The notes under the pieces are model-generated. The model ran no database searches. It saw only the letters and a program-made list of their open reading frames with translations, and had not been told where the DNA came from. Below, piece by piece: positions 7,144 to 11,260 of a DNA stretch of 11,260 nucleotides (positions within the stretch are counted from its first letter, which is position 1; each line of letters starts with the position of its first letter). Source of the DNA: an uncultured Oscillospiraceae bacterium (GTDB lineage Bacteria > Bacillota > Clostridia > Oscillospirales > Oscillospiraceae); the NCBI GenBank assembly GCA_910577415.1, contig CAJTLK010000059.1, positions 1 to 11,260 of the forward strand, read 5' to 3'. A program made the position numbers and the translations under genes.

Positions 7144-9786
7144 TCAAGGCCGGGGCTTCCCCTCCGCCTTCTCAAAGGCGGCCTTGATTGGCTGGCTGGG
7201 AAGCCTGGTGTTGTTTCGCTTTAGCAGTTTAACGATCTCACCTTGCGCCTGCTCCACCTCGCTTCGTAGCTCCTGGGCGCTGAGACGCAGGGCGCCGTGG
7301 CCCAAAATGATAAACTGCTCGGCGGCGTCGGAGGTAGCCACCCGCACCTTGGCTCCCCCTTTGGAAAGCCGGTAGCTGGCTTTCTCGATGTAGCTGTCCG
7401 CCGTCTGTGCCTCCTTGGTGTAGACCACGTGAATGTTGTGGTACTGCATCACCGAGCCTGTCCCCTGGGGCACCTTGTAGGCGTCGAAGACCAGAATGAT
7501 CCGCTGCTGGTGATAGCCCTGATAGTTGCTCAGAATGTCCATGAGGGCGGTACGGGCGTCGTTCAGGTCCTCTCGGGCCAGCCGGGTCAGCTCCTCCCAG
7601 GCGAATATCATATTGTAGCCGTCCACCAAAAGATATTCCGGCTTGCCGCTGTCTGTCATCTTCAACTCCACCGGGCCGTCGCCCATGGACGTTCGCCTGG
7701 GCTTGGGCGGGGCGTCAAAGGAACGGGGCTTCACCGACCCATAGGTCTTTTCAAAAATGCCCATCAGCTCCTTGTCCCGCTCTATCGAAGCGCCGGTATA
7801 TGAATGGCGGGGCTGGGACAGGCCATGGGACAGAACGCCCCCGCCCTGTTTTTCTTCCTGACTTTTGTCCCCCTGCCAAGCGGGCAGATGCATGTGCTTC
7901 TCCACTTCGTTCCACGGCACCTCATGTCCCGCCCCATGGGAGCAGAATACCGACGAGGCCGGATTCTCCACATCCCGCTCGGGGTCATAGCCCATCTCCT
8001 TTATAACGGCCTCCTGGTCGGCGCAGGGCCGATACCCCCCGGTGACACAGCTCAGCCTCCCCCGGCCCCGGGTGTAGGCCGCCACGTCGGCGGCATAGTC
8101 CTGAAAGGCCGACACCGGTCCGGCGGCGGTAATGACCGCCTCCTCCCCCACTAGCTCCGGCGGCTCGGCCTCTCCCCCCATGCGCTGGATATCGCTCAGT
8201 GCCCGGCCCACATCGGCGGCGGGCAGCTCCAGCCGCAGATCGTACCACGGCTCCAGCAGCACGCTCTCTCCGCACATCAAGCCCTGACGGATGGCCCGGT
8301 AGGTGGCCTGGCGGAAATCGCCCCCCTCGGTGTGCTTCTCATGGGCGCGGCCCGCCAGGAGGGTAAAGCGTACGTCGGTGAGGGCGCTGCCGGTGAGCAC
8401 CCCGGCATGGGGCTTCTCCAAAATATGGGTAAAGATGAGCCGCTGCCAGTTCTCCGCCAACTCGTCTTGGGAACAGGCGGAAGCGATCTCAATGCCGCTG
8501 CCGGGAGGCAATGGCTCCAGCAGCAGGTGTACCTCGGCATAGTGGCGCAGAGGCTCGAAGTGGCCCACTCCCTCCACTGCCTGGGCTACCGTCTCCCGGT
8601 AGACCACGCTGCCGGGACCAAACTCCACCTCCAGGCCAAACCGCTGGGCAATGACCCGCTTCAGCACTTCAGCCTGGACCTGGCCCATCAGCCGCAAGCG
8701 CAGCTCTCCCAGGGCCTCGTTCCATTCCAAATGGAGCTGAGGGTCTTCCTCCTCCAGCTGGCGCAGCTTGGGCAAAATGGTGTGAGGGTCTGTACCTTCC
8801 GGCAAAATGAGGCGGTAGGCCAGGGCGGGTTCCAGTACCGGCGGCGCCCAAGGTTCCTCCGCCCCCAGCGCCTGACCGGGAAAGGTGGCGCTCAGCCCGG
8901 TAACGGCGCACACCGTCCCCACCGGAGCCTTGCTTACCGAAACGGCCTTTGCGCCGGAGTAAACACGGATCTGATCTACCTTCTCGCCGTTTATCAGTTC
9001 CTTGACCCGTAAGCTCCCTCCGGTGAGTTTCATGTGGGTGAGCCGCGCGCCCTGACCGTCCCGGGAAATTTTAAACACGCGGGCGGCAAAATTCTCTTTC
9101 CATTGGGGCCTGGGAGCAAACCGCCGCAATCCGTCCAGCAGCTCGCCGATCCCCTCCACCTTCAGGGCGGAGCCAAAGAAGCAGGGGAAGAGCCTCCGTC
9201 CCCCAACGAGCCGCCGCAGGGTATTATCAGAGAGCCGCTGGGTCTCCATGTATTCCTCCAGGGCCTCCTCGTCCCCCAGGGCGGCCTCCTCCCAAAATTG
9301 ATCTGTACCGTAGTCGGAGAAGTCCGCCAGACTATCAGGGGAGAGGGCAGAGCGCAATTTATCCAGCAGCTGCTCCTTCTCTACCCCGGGCTGGTCCATC
9401 TTATTGAGGAAAAGAAAGGTGGGCACACCGTGCCGCTCCAACAGCTTCCAGAGAGTGTGGGTGTGGCCCTGGGGACCGTCGGGGCCTGAGATGACCAGCA
9501 CCGCGCAGTCCATGGCCCCCAAAGCCCGCTCGGTCTCGGCGGCAAAGTCCACGTGGCCGGGGGTGTCCAGCAGCGTCAGCTCCACGCCGTCCAGGGGCAG
9601 CACCGCCTGCTTGGAAAAGATGGTGATACCCCGCTCCCGCTCCTGGTCGTCGGTGTCCAGAAAGGCGTCGGCGTGGTCCACCCGCCCCAGCTTCCGCAGT
9701 GCGCCGCCCTGGTAGAGGAGGGCTTCGGAAAGGGTGGTCTTCCCCGCGTCCACATGAGCCAGCAGTCCTATGGTGAGCCTGTCCAT
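7144..9786 (-). CDS. TetM/EF-G-like translation GTPase fused to a YacP/Rae1-type NYN nuclease domain
   Basis: This 880-residue protein joins two modules. The first (1 to about 635) is a translational GTPase of the ribosomal-protection (TetM/TetO) branch of the EF-G family. Its motifs are G1 AHVDAGKTT (10-18), G2 RGIT (52-55), G3 DTPGH (74-78), G4 NKMD (128-131) and G5 SAL (206-208), followed by domains II-V. After a charged, Pro-rich linker (about 636-715) comes a NYN/PIN-like domain (717-860) resembling B. subtilis YacP/Rae1: LLVDGYNMI (719-727), VFDAY (766-770), TADSYIEK (795-802) and VATSD (816-820). Acidic residues D722, D768, D797 and D820 are all present. Rae1 is a ribosome-dependent mRNA endonuclease; TetM-like proteins bind at the A site. 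ATG 9786 has AAAGGAGG 6 nt upstream; a frame from 9825 lacks such a site. Canonical tetracycline-protection loop residues are not seen in domain IV, so resistance should not be assumed. It has its own promoter. Confidence 0.9.
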   Translation of the reverse strand: MDRLTIGLLAHVDAGKTTLSEALLYQGGALRKLGRVDHADAFLDTDDQERERGITIFSKQAVLPLDGVELTLLDTPGHVDFAAETERALGAMDCAVLVISGPDGPQGHTHTLWKLLERHGVPTFLFLNKMDQPGVEKEQLLDKLRSALSPDSLADFSDYGTDQFWEEAALGDEEALEEYMETQRLSDNTLRRLVGGRRLFPCFFGSALKVEGIGELLDGLRRFAPRPQWKENFAARVFKISRDGQGARLTHMKLTGGSLRVKELINGEKVDQIRVYSGAKAVSVSKAPVGTVCAVTGLSATFPGQALGAEEPWAPPVLEPALAYRLILPEGTDPHTILPKLRQLEEEDPQLHLEWNEALGELRLRLMGQVQAEVLKRVIAQRFGLEVEFGPGSVVYRETVAQAVEGVGHFEPLRHYAEVHLLLEPLPPGSGIEIASACSQDELAENWQRLIFTHILEKPHAGVLTGSALTDVRFTLLAGRAHEKHTEGGDFRQATYRAIRQGLMCGESVLLEPWYDLRLELPAADVGRALSDIQRMGGEAEPPELVGEEAVITAAGPVSAFQDYAADVAAYTRGRGRLSCVTGGYRPCADQEAVIKEMGYDPERDVENPASSVFCSHGAGHEVPWNEVEKHMHLPAWQGDKSQEEKQGGGVLSHGLSQPRHSYTGASIERDKELMGIFEKTYGSVKPRSFDAPPKPRRTSMGDGPVELKMTDSGKPEYLLVDGYNMIFAWEELTRLAREDLNDARTALMDILSNYQGYHQQRIILVFDAYKVPQGTGSVMQYHNIHVVYTKEAQTADSYIEKASYRLSKGGAKVRVATSDAAEQFIILGHGALRLSAQELRSEVEQAQGEIVKLLKRNNTRLPSQPIKAAFEKAEGKPRP

Positions 9787-9815
9787 ATGCGCCCTCCTTT
9801 CAATGTGTTTGAAAA

Positions 9816-9824
9816 AGTATACCA
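9816..9824 (-). promoter_or_regulatory. Extended -10 promoter of the GTPase-nuclease gene
   Basis: On the minus strand TGG-TATACT (9824-9816) forms an extended -10. The region 16-17 bp upstream is only T-rich, from the tail of the preceding terminator, so the -35 is poor. The start would be near 9809, giving a short leader of about 23 nt containing the strong ribosome binding site. A promoter is needed here because a terminator separates this gene from the one upstream. Confidence 0.6.
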
Positions 9825-9837
9825 CACTTTGCCCCGT

Positions 9838-9871
9838 AAAAAAAGAGCCGGCCCGTCAGGGTCGGCTCTTT
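9838..9871 (-). terminator. Terminator after the Cys-rich small gene
   Basis: Read on the minus strand, a 13-position stem with one mismatch (9871-9859 against 9854-9842) surrounds a 4-nt loop and is followed by seven T (9844-9838). It overlaps the last codons of the small gene, whose stop TGA lies in the loop region (9858-9856). Confidence 0.8.
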
Positions 9872-10053
9872 GTCCCTTTTTGCTCTTTCCACTGTTTGCA
9901 GGTCTGGTCCGGCTTGCGGGTCTTGACCAAAAGCGCGGTACAATGCCCACAGTGGACCTCAAAATATCCCTTCGGTCCACGGCTGTAATGCTGGTAGTAG
10001 TGGGCACAGGTGCAGCAGACCTGTTTCCCGGCAAAAAGCTCTTGATTTTTCAT
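9856..10053 (-). CDS. Small Cys/His-rich protein, possible zinc-knuckle
   Basis: This 65-residue hypothetical protein has ATG 10053 preceded by GAGGTGA with a 7-nt spacer, and an extended -10 promoter just upstream, so it is very likely expressed. Cysteines sit at 13, 14, 16, 35, 38 and 52, with histidines at 18, 22, 34 and 37. C13-x-x-C16 and C35-x-x-C38 form two CxxC pairs, which suggests one metal site of the zinc-ribbon type. No signal peptide or membrane segment is seen; the C-terminal third is basic (TRKPDQTCKQWKEQKGTK). I do not recognise a named family. It could bind nucleic acid or be a small regulator. It is codirectional with the GTPase-nuclease gene but separated from it by a terminator. 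Its end overlaps that terminator's stem, which is compact but not unusual. Confidence 0.75.
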   Translation of the reverse strand: MKNQELFAGKQVCCTCAHYYQHYSRGPKGYFEVHCGHCTALLVKTRKPDQTCKQWKEQKGTKSRP

Positions 10054-10080
10054 TATAGGATCACCTCGACAACATTTTAC

Positions 10081-10089
10081 ATTATATCA
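10081..10089 (-). promoter_or_regulatory. Extended -10 promoter of the Cys-rich small gene
   Basis: On the minus strand TGA-TATAAT (10088-10081) is a consensus extended -10. No good -35 hexamer lies 16-18 bp upstream. The start would be near 10074, giving a leader of about 20 nt with the ribosome binding site. Confidence 0.65.
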
Positions 10090-10109
10090 GTTGATAGGGG
10101 TGAAATTTA

Positions 10110-10123
10110 CTATCGATTGATAG
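10110..10123. promoter_or_regulatory. Possible operator palindrome upstream of the Cys-rich gene
   Basis: CTATCGATTGATAG is a near-perfect 14-bp inverted repeat (arms CTATC and GATAG). It sits just upstream of where a -35 element would lie for the extended -10 promoter at 10081-10089. TTGATAG also recurs at 10091-10097 and 10117-10123. The position suits a regulator site, but the palindrome is short and AT-rich and could be chance. Confidence 0.25.
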
Positions 10124-10185
10124 CAAAATATTTGTGGTGGACTATCTTTGGGGAAGAAGTTAACAGTTTGCACTTGTTTCCATTT

Positions 10186-10403
10186 CCCTGCCGCGGCAGG
10201 GAGGGCCTTTTGGGGGCATTCTTTGCGGCAAAGAATGCCCCCACCCCCCCGAAGAAACCCCGAGGGGGGATTTCGATTTCCCCCCTCGGACTCCCCCTTA
10301 AACGACCAAAGAGGGGCCACTGCGGTGGCCCCTCTTTGGAAACTCCCCGTAGCTGTTCTCCTGAAACAAGAAGACCTCTCGGCCTTACTTTGTAACGGCC
10401 GAG
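10186..10403 (-). repeat. Left half of the mirrored hairpin array (hairpins a-e)
   Basis: Hairpin centres are near 10193.5, 10227, 10274.5, 10322.5 and 10390.5. Read on the minus strand, the d loop is CGCA and the c loop contains AATCGAAA. These are the same loops as g and h read on the plus strand, so this half is the inverted counterpart of 10415-10650. Confidence 0.7.
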
Positions 10404-10414
10404 GGGTTCGTCGT

Positions 10415-10650
10415 GCCCAGCCGCCGCTACGAAGTGCGGGGGCCGGGCCAACAGCCCGAAATAGAACGACCCAGGGAGGGTTCCAAGGGAGGGGGACCGC
10501 AGTCCCCCTCCCTTGGTCGGTGGGGGAGGGATTCCAAAGGGAGGGCGAATCGAAACGCCCTCCCTTTGGTGGTTCTTGGGGAGTCCGGGGGGCCATTCTT
10601 GACATCAAGAATGGTCCTCCGGGAACCGTCCCCACCACTGTGGTGGGGAC
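10415..10650 (+). repeat. Right half of the mirrored hairpin array (hairpins f-j)
   Basis: Hairpin centres are near 10431.5, 10499.5, 10551.5, 10603.5 and 10639. Midpoints of the pairs e/f, d/g, c/h, b/i and a/j are about 10411, 10411, 10413, 10415 and 10416, so the two halves are nearly symmetric. Linkers also match, for example GAAC...GGGAG...TTCC before g (10465-10484), compared with the reverse complement of the d-e linker. Confidence 0.7.
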
Positions 10651-10747
10651 ATGGGAAAACTCTTTGCCCCAAAGAATGCCCCCAAAAACGCTCTCCACCA
10701 GTATGGTGGAAATATTATGCCGGGGAACCATCCGCCATTTTCGTAAC

Positions 10748-10787
10748 AAAAAAATCTCCCCAAGGGTCATACCCTTAGGGAGATTTT
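10748..10787 (-). terminator. Rho-independent terminator of pnp
   Basis: Read on the minus strand, a 17-position stem with one mismatch (10787-10771 against 10767-10751) surrounds a 3-nt loop and is followed by seven T (10754-10748). It begins about 11 bp after the pnp stop codon. The other strand ends in TTTT (10784-10787), so weak two-way activity is possible. Confidence 0.85.
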
Positions 10788-10798
10788 CATGTTCTGCT

Positions 10799-11260
10799 TT
10801 ATTTCTTCAGCCCGGGGTTGTTCTCCATCTCCCGGAGGGCGTCGCGGTAGGAGAGGTTCACACGGCCCTTTTCATCGATCTCGGTGACCTTCACCCAGAT
10901 CATATCGCCGATGTTCACCACGTCCTCCACCTTCTCCACCCGCCGCTCGGAGAGCTTGGAGATGTGGACCATGCCGTCCTTTCCGGGGGCCAGCTCCACG
11001 AAGGCGCCGAAGGGCATGATGCGGACCACCTTACCGTAGTAGAGGCTACCCACTTCGGGGACAAAGACGATGGTCTCGATCATCTTCTTGGCTACCTCGC
11101 ACTTCTCGGCGTCGGGAGAGGCGATATGGATGGTGCCGTCCTCCTCCACGTCCACCTGGGCGCCGGACTCGGCCACGATCTTCTGGATGACGCTGCCGCC
11201 CTTGCCGATGACCTCCCGGATCTTGTCCACGTCGATCTTCATGGAGATCATCTTGGGGGC
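10799..11260 (-). CDS. pnp: Polynucleotide phosphorylase, C-terminal part (5' end outside window)
   Basis: PNPase is a trimeric phosphorolytic 3'-to-5' exoribonuclease of the cytoplasm and part of mRNA turnover. Only the last 153 residues are present. The frame stays open through the right edge (APK precedes the first Met at 11251), so that Met is internal. Visible are the KH domain, with IREVIGKGGSVIQKI carrying the G-x-x-G RNA-binding loop, and then the S1 domain (GSLYYGKVVRIMPFGAFVEL ... DGMVHISKLSERRV ... VNLSYRDAL). The two RNase-PH domains lie outside the window. The order KH then S1 and the ending shortly after S1 are typical of Firmicutes PNPase. A terminator follows the stop, and the mirrored hairpin array lies beyond it. 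Confidence 0.95.
   Translation of the reverse strand, partial: APKMISMKIDVDKIREVIGKGGSVIQKIVAESGAQVDVEEDGTIHIASPDAEKCEVAKKMIETIVFVPEVGSLYYGKVVRIMPFGAFVELAPGKDGMVHISKLSERRVEKVEDVVNIGDMIWVKVTEIDEKGRVNLSYRDALREMENNPGLKK

Larger units (their letters stand above)
10186..10710. repeat. Dense array of inverted repeats with overall mirror symmetry
   Basis: This is most of a 745-bp stretch (10054-10798) with no credible gene. Stem-loops, labelled in order: a 10186-10201, b 10211-10243, c 10260-10289, d 10306-10339, e 10378-10403, f 10415-10448, g 10483-10516, h 10534-10569, i 10585-10622, j 10628-10650, k 10652-10684 (decayed copy of b) and l 10694-10710. Stems b, c, d, g, h and j are perfect over 10-15 bp. 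The series a-e reappears as f-j in inverted order, with an axis near 10411. Frames that run through it give only Pro/Gly/Arg-rich low-complexity peptides. It lies between the pnp terminator and the promoter of the small Cys-rich gene. Its identity is unknown; a foldback-type or dispersed modular repeat is possible. Confidence 0.9.

Noticed and set aside
9787..9825. 13-codon N-terminal extension of the GTPase from 9825
   Set aside because: The extension would start upstream of the predicted transcription start and include the AAAGGAGG site; ATG 9786 with 6-nt spacing begins the conserved GTPase N terminus.
10186..10710. CRISPR array or integron attC array as the explanation for the repeats
   Set aside because: There are no identical direct repeats with regular unique spacers, no cas or integrase gene, and no conserved attC core sites. 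The units are different hairpins in mirrored order.
10180..10740. CCATTT on both sides of the hairpin array (10180-10185 and 10735-10740) as a target-site duplication
   Set aside because: Six common bases are too few, and the right copy is 24 bp beyond the last hairpin. Without an empty site in a relative this is likely chance.
10087..10770. 227-codon minus-strand frame through the hairpin array
   Set aside because: It begins inside the pnp terminator, crosses all the inverted repeats and runs over the promoter of the small Cys-rich gene. The peptide is Pro/Gly/Arg-rich low complexity. Non-coding repeat DNA explains it better.

Overview
The window looks like chromosomal DNA from a GC-rich gut Clostridium relative. 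The best guess is Oscillospiraceae of the Flavonifractor / Intestinimonas / Lawsonibacter type. Support comes from a butyryl-CoA:acetate CoA-transferase of the gut butyrate-producer type, SLH-anchored surface proteins (Gram-positive type cell wall), strong AGGAGG-type ribosome binding sites, GC-rich coding sequence, and a TetM-like GTPase carrying a YacP/Rae1 domain. No phage or conjugation genes are visible. The organism assignment is inference; no search was run.

Layout. (1) 1-614: 3' part of a DnaC/DnaI-type helicase-loader ATPase (+), cut by the left edge and closed by a strong terminator. (2) 627-5511: a two-gene surface-protein operon (+) with a near-consensus promoter at 627-655 and a terminator at 5471-5511. 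The first gene encodes a secreted SLH protein with seven tandem repeats of about 77 residues. The second encodes a secreted SLH protein with an FG-GAP beta-propeller carrying eight Asp-rich calcium-type loops. (3) 5512-5709: short structured intergenic DNA between convergent genes. (4) 5710-7047 (-): CoA-transferase, the last step of acetate-dependent butyrate formation. (5) 7144-9786 (-): a TetM/EF-G-like GTPase fused to a C-terminal NYN nuclease domain resembling the ribosome-dependent mRNase Rae1/YacP. (6) 9856-10053 (-): a small Cys/His-rich protein with its own promoter and terminator. (7) 10054-10798: about 745 bp without a credible gene, mostly a dense array of inverted repeats. (8) 10799-11260 (-): the 3' end of pnp (KH and S1 domains), cut by the right edge.

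Two parts stand out. The intergenic array at 10186-10710 is more than a set of hairpins. Its first five stem-loops (a-b-c-d-e) are mirrored by the next five (f-g-h-i-j) in inverted order, with matching spacing, loops and linker sequence around an axis near 10411, so it is a palindrome made of palindromes. Stems that differ between the halves keep perfect pairing through paired changes. The second is the GTPase-nuclease fusion, which joins a module expected to dock at the ribosomal A site to a module related to an A-site mRNA endonuclease. It lacks the canonical tetracycline-displacing loop sequence.

No single pathway links all the genes. The two surface proteins clearly form one unit. The GTPase-nuclease and pnp both concern RNA or the ribosome but are separate transcription units, and the CoA-transferase appears to have its own promoter.
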